Below are positions 35,899 through 44,447 of a stretch of DNA of 64,000 nucleotides, piece by piece. The position numbers were made by a program, and so were the translations under genes. The stretch comes from an uncultured Marinobacterium sp. (GTDB lineage: Bacteria > Pseudomonadota > Gammaproteobacteria > Pseudomonadales > Balneatricaceae). The notes beneath the pieces were generated by a model that was not told where the DNA came from, ran no database searches, and saw only the letters and a program-made list of their open reading frames with translations. Location of the stretch: positions 1 through 64,000 of the forward strand of contig CANMWJ010000012.1 in the NCBI GenBank assembly GCA_947501565.1, read 5' to 3'. Numbering within the stretch: the first letter of the stretch is position 1; each line of letters opens with the position of its first letter.

Positions 35899-36833
35899 TG
35901 CGACGGCAACGTGGTTTTACCCTGGTTGAACTGGTGATCGTGATTGTGCTGATCAGTGTAATTTCGCTGGCATCGGTACAGTTTATCTCCAATCTCGCGT
36001 TGGGATATGCCGATCAGACGCGACGTCAGAATCTGTCGGATGTGACTCAACTGGCGGTGGAGCGGATCAGCCGCGAGCTACGCAATGCGCTGCCTAACTC
36101 GGTGCGGGTGCGAAGCCTGAGCAACGACAGCTGTATCGAGTTTATTCCGATACACGGTGCCTCTACCTACCAGAATCTGCCGGTGGGGACCGCAAGTAAT
36201 CAGCTCACCGTATTGCCGCTGGGTAATAATGGCTTAACCAGCGTGTCCGGCAGCGATCCGCTGTTTATCGCCGTCTACCCGATCGATTCCAATACCAGCG
36301 ATGAAAACCACGGTGCCAACAACCCGGTGTACGATATGGACAACCACTCGATTGTCGCGCGGGTTGCCAACTCGGGTACTTTTATCGGGCAGATCAATGG
36401 CAGCAGTGTGGCCAGTGTCACCTTACGTGCGGCACACCGTTTCCCGACCGAATCACCGATCGGACGTTTCTATATCGTGGGGTTGCCGGTGAGTTACTGT
36501 CTGCTGTCTAACGGAGATCTTTATCGCTATAACGGTTATTTTGATCCGGGTGCTGGTGCGGGGACGGCTGATGATGTCTTTTACGCCCAGCAGCAGATGC
36601 CGAGCAGCGGCAACCTGGGTAGCAGTGAGCCGGGCCGTGTGCTGATGGCTGCGGGCATAGATGCGCCCGAGGACTCCAGCGGAAACCGTCTGCCATTTGC
36701 CTCCTACGTAAATACCAATCTGCAGCGTAATGGTCTGGTGTTGTTTGATCTGCAGGTGGAGGAGACCGCTATTAGTCGCAACAGCGAAAGTGTGCGCATT
36801 CAGCACGCAGTGCAGGTGAGAAATGCGCCCTGA
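35898..36833 (+). CDS. mshO: MSHA minor pilin MshO (GspJ-like)
   Basis: A 311-aa prepilin, large for a pilin, with leader MRRQRG and the motif FTLVELVIVIVLISVISLASV. The helix continues into a GspJ-type segment (LAVERISRELRNALPNSVRV). The C-terminal two thirds form a beta-rich domain with two cysteines (DSCIEF and SYCLL). It probably belongs to the tip or initiation complex. It overlaps mshD by 1 base and mshP by 11 bases. Confidence 0.87.
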   Translation: MRRQRGFTLVELVIVIVLISVISLASVQFISNLALGYADQTRRQNLSDVTQLAVERISRELRNALPNSVRVRSLSNDSCIEFIPIHGASTYQNLPVGTASNQLTVLPLGNNGLTSVSGSDPLFIAVYPIDSNTSDENHGANNPVYDMDNHSIVARVANSGTFIGQINGSSVASVTLRAAHRFPTESPIGRFYIVGLPVSYCLLSNGDLYRYNGYFDPGAGAGTADDVFYAQQQMPSSGNLGSSEPGRVLMAAGIDAPEDSSGNRLPFASYVNTNLQRNGLVLFDLQVEETAISRNSESVRIQHAVQVRNAP

Positions 36834-37260
36834 TCTGAGATTTTCACGCTTTAACACGCGCAAAGCTCAGGCTGGCCTTGGGCTGGTGTCTGCGATCTTT
36901 GTGATCACAGTGGGGGCACTGCTGGCGGCCGCGATGGCGTCGATGATGCGCGTCGGACAAACCGCAACAGTGCAGAGCTTTCAGGCGACACGTGCGATGC
37001 AGGCGGCGGAAAGCGGGATTCAGATGGAGATGGTGCGGCTGATCCAGTCAAGTGTCGGCAGCGCCTGCCAGTCGAGCAATAGTTATGACTTCAATACGGT
37101 GGCGGGCTTGGTGGGCTGTAATGCCGCGACCGAATGCTCTGTCTCGGTGGTAGGGACTGAGCGTTATGCGACGATTGTTTCGACAGGACGTTGCGGCGGC
37201 AATTCCGCGAGCCTGGATTCAGCCTCGCGCCGTTTACGGGTGAGGGCTCAGGTGCCCTGA
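36823..37260 (+). CDS. mshP: MSHA biogenesis protein MshP (PilX-like)
   Basis: A 145-aa protein with an N-terminal hydrophobic helix (GLGLVSAIFVITVGALLAAAMASM) preceded by a basic stretch. It lacks the canonical Gly-Phe-Thr prepilin site, having AGLGLVSAIF instead, as in MshP/PilX proteins. Two disulphide-capable cysteine pairs occur in the C-terminal half. It is the last gene of the pilus operon. The large adhesin-like mshQ that follows in Vibrio is absent; pyrE comes next on the other strand. Confidence 0.82.
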   Translation: MRPDLRFSRFNTRKAQAGLGLVSAIFVITVGALLAAAMASMMRVGQTATVQSFQATRAMQAAESGIQMEMVRLIQSSVGSACQSSNSYDFNTVAGLVGCNAATECSVSVVGTERYATIVSTGRCGGNSASLDSASRRLRVRAQVP

Positions 37261-37279
37261 CCTGAGAGGCAGGTCAGGG
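37255..37279. terminator. Convergent hairpin built on the mshP stop codon
   Basis: A perfect 10-bp inverted repeat (CCCTGACCTG, 5-base loop, CAGGTCAGGG). The mshP TGA stop lies inside the left arm. No T run follows on either strand, so this may be a weak or factor-assisted terminator between the converging mshP and pyrE. Confidence 0.55.
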
Positions 37280-37293
37280 ATGCAAGATGCGGT

Positions 37294-37935
37294 TTAGATA
37301 CCGTACTGCTCGCGGTAAGCGCGGATCGCCGCGACTTCCTCGGTTTTATCGCCTTTCTCTTCCAGATACTCGATCAGGTCGTTCAGGCTGACAATGCTGA
37401 TGACCGGCATGTTGTAGTCGCGTTCCACTTCCTGGATCGCGGACAGTTCACCTTTACCCTTCTCCTGACGGTTCAACGCGATCACGGTACCGGCCGGTTT
37501 AGCGCCCGCATTGTCGATGATCTCCATCACTTCACGGATCGCGGTGCCGGCAGTGATTACGTCATCGATAATCATCACGCCACCTTCCAGTGGAGCACCT
37601 ACCAGGTTGCCACCTTCGCCGTGGTCTTTGGCTTCCTTACGGTTGAATACGTAAGGTACGTCGCGGTTGTGGTGGTCAGCCAGGGCTACCGCTGTGGTTG
37701 CTGCCAGTGGGATGCCTTTGTAAGCCGGTCCCAGCAGGACATCGAAAGGCACGCCTGCCTGTTCGATCGCTGCAGCATAGAAACGCCCTAGTTTGGCCAG
37801 CGCTGCACCGCTGTTGAACAGACCTGCGTTGAAAAAGTAAGGGCTGATACGCCCGGATTTCAGGGTGAACTCCCCGAAACGCAGTACGTTTTGTTCAATA
37901 GCAAATTCGATAAACTCGCGCTGGTAGTCCTGCAT
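37294..37935 (-). CDS. pyrE: Orotate phosphoribosyltransferase
   Basis: A 213-aa enzyme that joins orotate and PRPP to form orotidine 5'-phosphate in pyrimidine synthesis, matching the usual gammaproteobacterial length. The PRPP-binding signature [14 protein letters not shown] lies near residues 118-131. The flexible catalytic loop has [11 protein letters not shown] near residues 99-109, and [14 protein letters not shown] near the N-terminus binds orotate. The ATG at 37935 follows GGAGAG; a GTG one codon earlier is possible. It is divergent from crc with a 320-base shared upstream region, an arrangement also known from Pseudomonas. Confidence 0.96.
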   Translation of the reverse strand: MQDYQREFIEFAIEQNVLRFGEFTLKSGRISPYFFNAGLFNSGAALAKLGRFYAAAIEQAGVPFDVLLGPAYKGIPLAATTAVALADHHNRDVPYVFNRKEAKDHGEGGNLVGAPLEGGVMIIDDVITAGTAIREVMEIIDNAGAKPAGTVIALNRQEKGKGELSAIQEVERDYNMPVISIVSLNDLIEYLEEKGDKTEEVAAIRAYREQYGI

Positions 37936-38168
37936 CACACTCTCCGGTTGGGGTTAACTCAAACTCAGGGGGGATTTTACCAGCGCTGACGGATTCGCTC
38001 CACGTGTTGGGGCGCTTCCGGGGCAGGATATCTTGAGTTTGCACTGGCGCTTACTTTGCGGGGATGGGTGCGCCAGAAAGGTGCGAAAGATCAGGGAATA
38101 TGCTATTTTGTGCGCTGCAACAAAAGGGCTGGCGTAAAAATGTAACCGGTCACTATGGACAGGTCAGA

Positions 38169-38187
38169 GAGAAAATTTTATTTTCTC
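38169..38187. promoter_or_regulatory. Perfect palindrome upstream of crc
   Basis: GAGAAAAT-TTT-ATTTTCTC is an exact inverted repeat with 8-base arms, ending about 73 bases before the crc ATG and followed about 10 bases later by a TATACAAT sequence that could be a -10 box. Its position suggests an operator overlapping the crc promoter. The protein that would bind it is unknown. Confidence 0.4.
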
Positions 38188-38260
38188 CTACTTCTCTATA
38201 CAATTCGCCTTTGCGTTTTCTTCTTACATACGCGCTGCTCGTAACGGGAATCCTTAATTT

Positions 38261-39034
38261 ATGCGTGTTATTACATTCAATACACAGGGTATTGAACAAG
38301 CTGCAAAGAAAGGTTTTTTTGACTGGATGGTGCAGCAAGATGCTGACGTCATCTGTTTGCAGGACCTGCGTGCAAAGGAATATCAGCTCGACGATGAGCG
38401 TTACCATCCGGAAGGTTACTACCCTTATTTCTTCGACGCCTTTGAAGATGGCTACAGTGGCGTAGCGATCTATACCCGTCATGTGCCTAAGGCGATCATG
38501 ACCGGTCTGGGTTTCGAACTCTGCGACTTCCACGGTCGTTTTATTCAGGCGGATTTCGATAAAGTGAGCGTAGCTTCACTGAGCATCCCGTCTGGTCTGG
38601 CCAGCGCTGAAGCGCAGGCGGTTAAAGAGGAGTACATGCAGCACTTCCTCGGCCACATGAAGAAAACGCTGCGTAAACGTCGCGATTTTGTCTTCTGTGG
38701 TACCTACAACGTGGCGCACAAAGCCGTCGACCTGAGTAACTGGTACGTTAACCAGACCGTATCCGGGTTCCTGCCGCAGGAGCGCGAATGGATGGAGGAG
38801 ATTCTGGGTGAGATGGGTTACGTTGATACCTTCCGCGAAGTGAACAAAGCGGAACGTCAGTACACTTGGTGGCCGGACTACAACCGTGCCCGTAGCCTCA
38901 ACGAGGGTGCGCGTCTGGATTACCAGATTGCGACCGCCAACCTGCGTAAGATCGTAAAAGACGCCCGTATTTACCGTGATGAGGTATTCAGCGAGCACGC
39001 GCCGCTGATTATGGATTACGCACTGGATTTCTGA
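38261..39034 (+). CDS. crc: Crc-like catabolite repression control protein (exonuclease III fold)
   Basis: A 257-aa protein of the exonuclease III/endonuclease fold, closest in pattern to Pseudomonas Crc, which helps Hfq block translation of target mRNAs. Shared segments include ADVICLQDLRA, GLGFE, RFIQADFDKVS, CGTYNVAHKAVDL and SEHAPLIMDY. Compared with ExoIII catalytic residues, the Glu of the LQE motif is Asp35, the Asp of GDxN is Thr, and the Asp of SDH is Glu, while Asn7, the Asn of GxxN, the Asp of RLDY and the final His remain. This partial loss fits Crc's lack of nuclease activity, though weak activity is not excluded. Position beside pyrE also matches Pseudomonas. The ribosome site is weak (GGGAA, 10 bases upstream). 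Confidence 0.82.
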   Translation: MRVITFNTQGIEQAAKKGFFDWMVQQDADVICLQDLRAKEYQLDDERYHPEGYYPYFFDAFEDGYSGVAIYTRHVPKAIMTGLGFELCDFHGRFIQADFDKVSVASLSIPSGLASAEAQAVKEEYMQHFLGHMKKTLRKRRDFVFCGTYNVAHKAVDLSNWYVNQTVSGFLPQEREWMEEILGEMGYVDTFREVNKAERQYTWWPDYNRARSLNEGARLDYQIATANLRKIVKDARIYRDEVFSEHAPLIMDYALDF

Positions 39035-39059
39035 TTACGGTCGCTTTGGTCGATCAAAT

Positions 39060-39089
39060 TAAAAAGCCCTGCAATAGCAGGGCTTTTTT
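39060..39089. terminator. Bidirectional terminator between crc and nadE
   Basis: AAAAGCCCTGC, a 5-base loop and GCAGGGCTTTTTT form a strong stem with A and T tracts on the two sides, serving the converging crc and nadE genes. Confidence 0.93.
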
Positions 39090-39101
39090 GTGTGTGGCCG
39101 C

Positions 39102-39881
39102 TTACTTCAGCCCGGCTGGAATATCACACACAGGGATTGGTTCCATCTTGTGCTGGTTGGCACCGTTCAGGCGGCGGTAGATCGCCAGGACCTCTGTCTG
39201 ACGCTCAGACAGCGTGCTTTCGTCACCGTCAAAGTCCATTGCCCACTCCAGTTCAGGATAAGAGGCGCCGATCTGGTCCTCGTCGGTGCGGTCGTCGCCC
39301 CAGAGGCCGTCGGTAGGGGCGGCTTCCATGATTGCAGTGTTCACGCCCAGCTCAGCACCCAGCGCATAGACTTCGGTTTTTACCAGATCGGCAATCGGGC
39401 TCAGGTCCACGCCGCCATCACCGTATTTGGTGAAGAAACCGATGCCGAAATCTTCCACCTTGTTTCCGGTACCTACCACCAGAGAGCTGTGCAGCGCTGC
39501 AAAGTAGTAGAGCGTGCTCATACGCAGGCGTGCACGGGTATTGACCAGTGGCATCTGTGGATCCAGACCGTCCGGTACTTCTGGCAAAGCATCCAGGAGG
39601 GTGTCGTAGACACCACTCAGCTCCACTTCAACACTAGATACGTTGTCGTAGTTGGCTTTCAGAAAGTCGATATGTTCGCGGGCACGGGAGACCTGAGCAT
39701 GATGCTGGTGGATCGGCATCTCAACGCAGATCAGCGGATGGCCGGTGCGCGCCGCCAGGGTGGAGGAGACCGCCGAATCGATACCGCCGGAGACGCCTAT
39801 GACGAACCCTTTGCACGGTGAGTTCTCGATGTAGGACTGTAACCAGTGGGTGATATGGTCGATTACGGCTTGAGTATTCAT
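39102..39881 (-). CDS. nadE: NAD+ synthetase, ammonia-dependent type
   Basis: A 259-aa enzyme that amidates deamido-NAD+ to NAD+ using ATP. The ATP-pyrophosphatase P-loop is GVSGGIDSAVS near residues 32-42. The segments LVVGTGNKVEDFGIGFFTKYGDGGVD and APTDGLWGDDRTDEDQIG are signatures of NadE. It lacks the N-terminal nitrilase (glutaminase) domain, so it should use free ammonia. The ATG at 39881 follows AAGGAAC with a good gap; the open frame extends further upstream without homology. The gene converges with crc at a strong terminator and is divergent from nhaB. Confidence 0.93.
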   Translation of the reverse strand: MNTQAVIDHITHWLQSYIENSPCKGFVIGVSGGIDSAVSSTLAARTGHPLICVEMPIHQHHAQVSRAREHIDFLKANYDNVSSVEVELSGVYDTLLDALPEVPDGLDPQMPLVNTRARLRMSTLYYFAALHSSLVVGTGNKVEDFGIGFFTKYGDGGVDLSPIADLVKTEVYALGAELGVNTAIMEAAPTDGLWGDDRTDEDQIGASYPELEWAMDFDGDESTLSERQTEVLAIYRRLNGANQHKMEPIPVCDIPAGLK

Positions 39882-40094
39882 GAAGTGTTCCTTTAAGCAG
39901 TCGGCGACTGGATTGGGCAGAAAAGCTACCTGAATCAGATAGCTAAAGTAGAGGTTCCCTAAGCCTACCCGGAAAAAACCTTGAGTCAATTGGTGGGTAT
40001 GTGGCGAATCCAGGACTAAGCTTTGAGTAACCGCTTGAGTGTTTATCTGTGCCGGGAGCGGCCGGAGACTCAGAGGCGTTCCAGGGATAGTCCG

Positions 40095-41603
40095 ATGAGA
40101 AGTTCCAGCACTTATGCCAACGCAGCGATCAGCAGCTTTCTGGGTAACGCGCCCAGTTGGTACAAGCTGGCTATTATCGCCTTCCTGCTACTGAATCCCC
40201 TCATCCTGCATCTGCTCGGCCCCGTGGTGGCGGGCTGGCTTCTGATCTTTGAGTTTATCTTTACCCTCGCAATGGCATTAAAGTGTTATCCGCTGCAGCC
40301 GGGCGGATTACTGGCGATTGAGTCAGTATTGGTAGGACTGACCCACCCCGAATCGATCTATCAGGAAGTCGCCAACAACCTGCCGGTGATCCTGCTGCTG
40401 ATGTTTATGGTGGCGGCGATCTACTTTATGAAGGGGATGTTGCTGTATGTCTTCACCAAGCTGCTGGTGAAGGTGCGTAACAAGGTGGCTCTTTCTCTGA
40501 TGTTCTCTTGTCTGGGGGCGTTTCTGTCGGCATTTCTGGATGCATTGACGGTGACCGCAGTGCTGATCAGTGCGGGGGTTGGTTTTTATGCGGTCTATCA
40601 CCGGGTGGCCTCTGGGCGAGGTCCCAGCGACAGGCATGATCACTCCAACGATGATCACCTGAAAGAGGAGCACCATCAGGAACTGGGGCAGTTCCGGGCG
40701 TTTTTGCGCAGCTTATTGATGCACGGTGCGGTGGGGACCGCTCTGGGTGGCGTATGTACTCTGGTGGGTGAACCGCAGAATCTGCTGATCGGTGAGAAGA
40801 TGGGCTGGGATTTTGTCGACTTCTTTAAACATGTCGCCCCCGTCTCCATGCCGGTGCTGGCCGGTGGTTTGTTCACGGTGGTATTGGTGGAGCGTTTCCG
40901 GGTGTTTGGCTACGGTGCGGAGATTCCGGACCGGGTATACCGGATACTGCAGGACTTCGCGCAAAACGAGCGTGCCAAACGCACGGTGGCTGATCGGTTC
41001 GCGTTGATCGTGCAGGGGCTGGCCGCCATTGTGTTGGTGATTGGGCTGGCGTTCCACCTGGCGCAGGTCGGCATCATCGGACTGATGGTGATAATTCTGG
41101 TGACCAGCTTCAGTGGTGTAACTGAGGAGCATCAGATCGGGCGTGCCTTTCAGGAGGGTCTGCCTTTTACCGCGTTGCTGGTGGTGTTTTTCACCATCGT
41201 ATCGGTGATCCATGAACAGCATCTGTTTACGCCGGTGATTGAGTGGGTGTTGATGATGGATCGCACGATTCAGCCTGCCATGTTTTTTGTCGCCAATGGC
41301 ATGCTGTCGGCGATCAGTGACAACGTATTTGTCGCCACCGTGTATATCAACGAGTTGAGCGCTGTCCATGCTGCTGGCCAGATCAGCCGGGCGGAGCTGG
41401 ATGCCCTGGCGGTGGCGGTAAACACTGGTACCAACCTGCCGAGTGTTGCGACCCCTAACGGTCAGGCCGCGTTCCTGTTTCTGCTGACATCGGTAATAGC
41501 GCCGCTGATCCGGCTCTCCTACCTGCGCATGGTGTATATGGCGCTGCCCTACACCGTAGTCTTGAGCGCGACCGGGCTGTTGGCCGTGATCTTCTTCGTG
41601 TGA
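40095..41603 (+). CDS. nhaB: Na+/H+ antiporter NhaB
   Basis: A 502-aa polytopic inner-membrane sodium/proton exchanger with about 12 hydrophobic helices. It matches the NhaB family in length and in segments such as [10 protein letters not shown] at the N-terminus, [38 protein letters not shown] and the C-terminal [16 protein letters not shown] and [20 protein letters not shown]. The loop after about residue 175 is His/Asp/Glu-rich ([10 protein letters not shown]...EEHHQE), as in some NhaB proteins, and could sense pH or ions. The ATG at 40095 is selected for its AGGGAT site; the open frame extends 24 codons upstream without similarity. A sodium exporter fits a marine habitat. Confidence 0.93.
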   Translation: MRSSSTYANAAISSFLGNAPSWYKLAIIAFLLLNPLILHLLGPVVAGWLLIFEFIFTLAMALKCYPLQPGGLLAIESVLVGLTHPESIYQEVANNLPVILLLMFMVAAIYFMKGMLLYVFTKLLVKVRNKVALSLMFSCLGAFLSAFLDALTVTAVLISAGVGFYAVYHRVASGRGPSDRHDHSNDDHLKEEHHQELGQFRAFLRSLLMHGAVGTALGGVCTLVGEPQNLLIGEKMGWDFVDFFKHVAPVSMPVLAGGLFTVVLVERFRVFGYGAEIPDRVYRILQDFAQNERAKRTVADRFALIVQGLAAIVLVIGLAFHLAQVGIIGLMVIILVTSFSGVTEEHQIGRAFQEGLPFTALLVVFFTIVSVIHEQHLFTPVIEWVLMMDRTIQPAMFFVANGMLSAISDNVFVATVYINELSAVHAAGQISRAELDALAVAVNTGTNLPSVATPNGQAAFLFLLTSVIAPLIRLSYLRMVYMALPYTVVLSATGLLAVIFFV

Positions 41604-41619
41604 GTAACGGTAGCGTGGA

Positions 41620-44133
41620 TCAGAGCAGGGCTGAGACCTGCTCTGCTGAGAGCGGCTTATTGAAGTAGTAACCTTGTCCCTGATCGCAGTGGATCTGCCG
41701 CAGATAGTCGCACTGCGCATCGGTTTCCACGCCTTCAGCGACGGTTTTAAGGCCCAGGTTATGTGCCATCAATACGATGGTGGAGACCAGTTCCTGATCC
41801 TTAGAGCGCTCCGGGATGCCGGAGACAAAGCTGCGGTCGATCTTGAGGTTATCCAGTGGCAGGCGGCTCAGCATGCTGAGACTGGAGAAACCGGTGCCGA
41901 AGTCGTCCATTGAAATGGAGATTCCCTGCGCGCGCAGTTGGCTGAGGGCGTCGATCACCGCCTCCACTTGGGTGACCGCACAGCTTTCCGTGATCTCCAG
42001 GTCCAGGCGTTTGGGATCGGCCCCCGATTGCTGCAGTGCCTGTCGCACGTCAGCGATCAGATCACGACGTTGGAACTGTTGTGGAGAAACGTTGACCGAA
42101 ACGGTCAGTGGCGTGTTCGAGCTTTCCTGCCAGTGGTGGCTTTGTCTGCACGCTTCCTGAAGTACCCAGGCGCCGATATCACCGATCAGGCCCAGCTCTT
42201 CGGCGGCCGGGATAAACTGATCGGGGGGGACAATCCCCATCTCCCGGTCGCGCCAGCGGATCAGGGCTTCAACGCCGACCAGCTGGCCGGTGCTCATATC
42301 CTGCTTCGGTTGGTATTCCAGGAAAAACTCATTGTTGCTGAGCGCGGTGTGCAGTCGGTTTTCCAGACTTAGGCGTTGCTTGGACTCCAGGTTCATATCA
42401 GCGGAGTAGAGCTGGAAGCTGTTGCGGCCCAGGCTCTTGGCGCGGTACATCGCAGTGTCCGCGTGTCTGAGCAGGGTGTCGCGGTCGACACCGTCCTCCG
42501 GATAGATGCTGCAGCCGATACTGGCAGTGATGTACAACTCCTGCCCGGCAACATAAATAGATCGGCTCAGGGTGTTAAAGATCCGTTGTACCGTACGATG
42601 GATCGAATCGGTGTGCTCCATCTCGGACATCAGAATAACCAGTTCGTCACCGCCGACGCGGGCAACGGTATCGCCTTCGCGTACGCAGGCTCGCAACCGG
42701 TCAGCGACTTCGCACAGCACCTCGTCACCGGCAGAGTGGCCGAGGGTGTCGTTGATCCGTTTGAACAGGTCGAGGTCGACGAAGAGCAGTGCCAACTTCT
42801 GGTGCTCCCGGTGGGAGGTGGCCAGCGCAACGTCGATGCGATCGAACAGCAGCTGGCGGTTGGGCAGTTTGGTCAGCGGGTCGTAATAGGCGAGGTTTTC
42901 GATGATCGCTTCAGATTTTTTGCGTTCGGTGATATCGCTGAAGATTGCCGCGTACAGTTTGCGGTTGTTACGGACGTCATGGATGGCGGTGATGGTCAGC
43001 CATTCTGGGTAAATTTCGCCGTTCTTCCGGCGGTTCCAGATCTCACCTTTCCAGCAGCCGGTCTGTGTCAGGGTGGCCCACATCTGCTGGTAGAAGTCCG
43101 GTCCCTGTTTACCGGAGTTAAGCAAGCTGGGCGTTTTACCCAGTGCTTCGCGTTCGGAGTATCCGGTCAGAATGGTAAAGGCGGGATTGACCGACAGGAT
43201 TACACCCTTATCGTCGGTCACCATGATGCCGTCCATAGAGGCGTCGATCAGCGCATTGGCCATATGCAGGCTGGTTTCGCTCTGCTGCAGATCGGCGAGG
43301 CGTTCGTTGAGCGCCGAGCGCAGGCGGTTGACGTAGGCATGCTCGATATTCGCCAGCACATCGGCGAAGGAGATGACGCCACGTAACCTCTGCTGCTGAT
43401 CGGTGACGCATAGGTGGCGGATGTTCCGCTTCTCCATCAGGGAGCGTGCCGCCAACAGACTCATGGTGTCAGATACGCGGATCAGCGGTTTGCTCATCAC
43501 CTCTATCAGCGGTTTGTCGACCTGTCGTCGGGCGATCAGACGCACAACATCCCGCTCTGTGAGCATGCCGGCGGGTTCGCCGTTTTCGCTGATCAGCACG
43601 CAGCAGCTTTTCGCATTGCGCATCAGGCGTATTGCATCCGGTAGAGAGCAGTCCCGATCCAGCATGGGCGGCTGATCTGCAGGCAGGACTGAACCCACTT
43701 CGTTCATCTTCAGGAAATATTCGATGTCCTGATGAATGACCACGTCGCTCTGGGAGATGATGCCACACCAGTGGTCATCGTTGCGCGTAACAATCAGGTG
43801 GCGCACCCCGAGTTGCCGGAAGCTGACGGTCGCTTCATCCAGCGAAGCGTCGATGTTGATCTGGTGCAGGGGTTGGCTCATCAGATGGCGGATCTGGATG
43901 GCGCTGTGATCGCTTTCGGAGTAATCCAGCTTGAGCGAGTCGGCCTCGGTCCAGATGCCGACCGGCTGGTCATCCTCTACCACCAGAATGGAGCTGCAAT
44001 GCTGGTCCAGCATCAGCTGGGTTGCTTCTTGCAGAGAGCAGGTTGGATGACAGGTAATCACCTGGCGCTGAACGACCGAACGCACGGTACGACCCTGCGT
44101 CTCAGGTAAGTGATTACCGATAATGTCGTTCAT
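41620..44133 (-). CDS. CBS-PAS-GGDEF-EAL c-di-GMP signalling protein
   Basis: An 837-aa cytoplasmic protein. Four CBS motifs in two pairs fill about residues 15-275, suggesting nucleotide sensing. A PAS domain (about 290-400; SMDGIMVTDDKGVILSVNPAF) follows. The GGDEF domain (about 415-570) has GGDEL in place of GGDEF and keeps an RxxD inhibitory site (REGD) five residues before it. The EAL domain (about 590-835) keeps EALIRW, DDFGTG, KIDRSF and EGVET, so phosphodiesterase activity is expected; cyclase activity with the F-to-L change is uncertain. No membrane segment is seen. GGAG precedes the ATG. It is convergent with nhaB 17 bases away. It may tune c-di-GMP for MshE. Confidence 0.9.
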   Translation of the reverse strand: MNDIIGNHLPETQGRTVRSVVQRQVITCHPTCSLQEATQLMLDQHCSSILVVEDDQPVGIWTEADSLKLDYSESDHSAIQIRHLMSQPLHQINIDASLDEATVSFRQLGVRHLIVTRNDDHWCGIISQSDVVIHQDIEYFLKMNEVGSVLPADQPPMLDRDCSLPDAIRLMRNAKSCCVLISENGEPAGMLTERDVVRLIARRQVDKPLIEVMSKPLIRVSDTMSLLAARSLMEKRNIRHLCVTDQQQRLRGVISFADVLANIEHAYVNRLRSALNERLADLQQSETSLHMANALIDASMDGIMVTDDKGVILSVNPAFTILTGYSEREALGKTPSLLNSGKQGPDFYQQMWATLTQTGCWKGEIWNRRKNGEIYPEWLTITAIHDVRNNRKLYAAIFSDITERKKSEAIIENLAYYDPLTKLPNRQLLFDRIDVALATSHREHQKLALLFVDLDLFKRINDTLGHSAGDEVLCEVADRLRACVREGDTVARVGGDELVILMSEMEHTDSIHRTVQRIFNTLSRSIYVAGQELYITASIGCSIYPEDGVDRDTLLRHADTAMYRAKSLGRNSFQLYSADMNLESKQRLSLENRLHTALSNNEFFLEYQPKQDMSTGQLVGVEALIRWRDREMGIVPPDQFIPAAEELGLIGDIGAWVLQEACRQSHHWQESSNTPLTVSVNVSPQQFQRRDLIADVRQALQQSGADPKRLDLEITESCAVTQVEAVIDALSQLRAQGISISMDDFGTGFSSLSMLSRLPLDNLKIDRSFVSGIPERSKDQELVSTIVLMAHNLGLKTVAEGVETDAQCDYLRQIHCDQGQGYYFNKPLSAEQVSALL

Positions 44134-44447
44134 GCTTACTCCATTTGAAGTGCAGTTGCTATGCGCAACGGAGGTCCATTGGTAGGGGGCGTAAGGCCTT
44201 AAGAATAATATGTTTAATTAGGTCTGTATAGTCAGCCTGGTATGGCGGTTTGAGTGGTTTTGCCTGTTTGAATTTACTCAGATAAAGGCGGTGTATTCCT
44301 TGACCGGAGACAATGCACAGCGTGTTTTTGGCTGCAGCGACGGAATCTATAAATCGTTCCAGTGGCAGTGATTCCTAAGTATCTGAAAATACAGCGAACG
44401 TAAGGTTATACATTTGCTGGTGGATGAAATAGTATCGGTCGGAGAAT
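44134..44447. other. Intergenic region between divergent signalling genes
   Basis: About 310 bases separate the GGDEF-EAL gene from the binding-protein operon. The region is moderately A+T-rich and must hold promoters in both directions. I saw no hairpin terminator, operator palindrome or riboswitch I could support. Confidence 0.5.

Noticed and set aside
41621..41645. Inverted repeat CAGAGCAGG...CCTGCTCTG at the end of the GGDEF-EAL gene
   Set aside because: It lies in the last codons, including the stop region, and has no T run; termination is possible but not supported.
40713..41720. A 335-codon minus-strand frame across nhaB
   Set aside because: The product is Gln/His/Arg-rich and typical of antisense reading of a membrane protein gene; nhaB on the other strand is certain.
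42376..43386. A 336-codon open frame on the plus strand inside the GGDEF-EAL gene at 41620-44133
   Set aside because: It is antisense to a protein with clear CBS, PAS, GGDEF and EAL motifs; its own product has no domain and reflects codon bias of the opposite strand.
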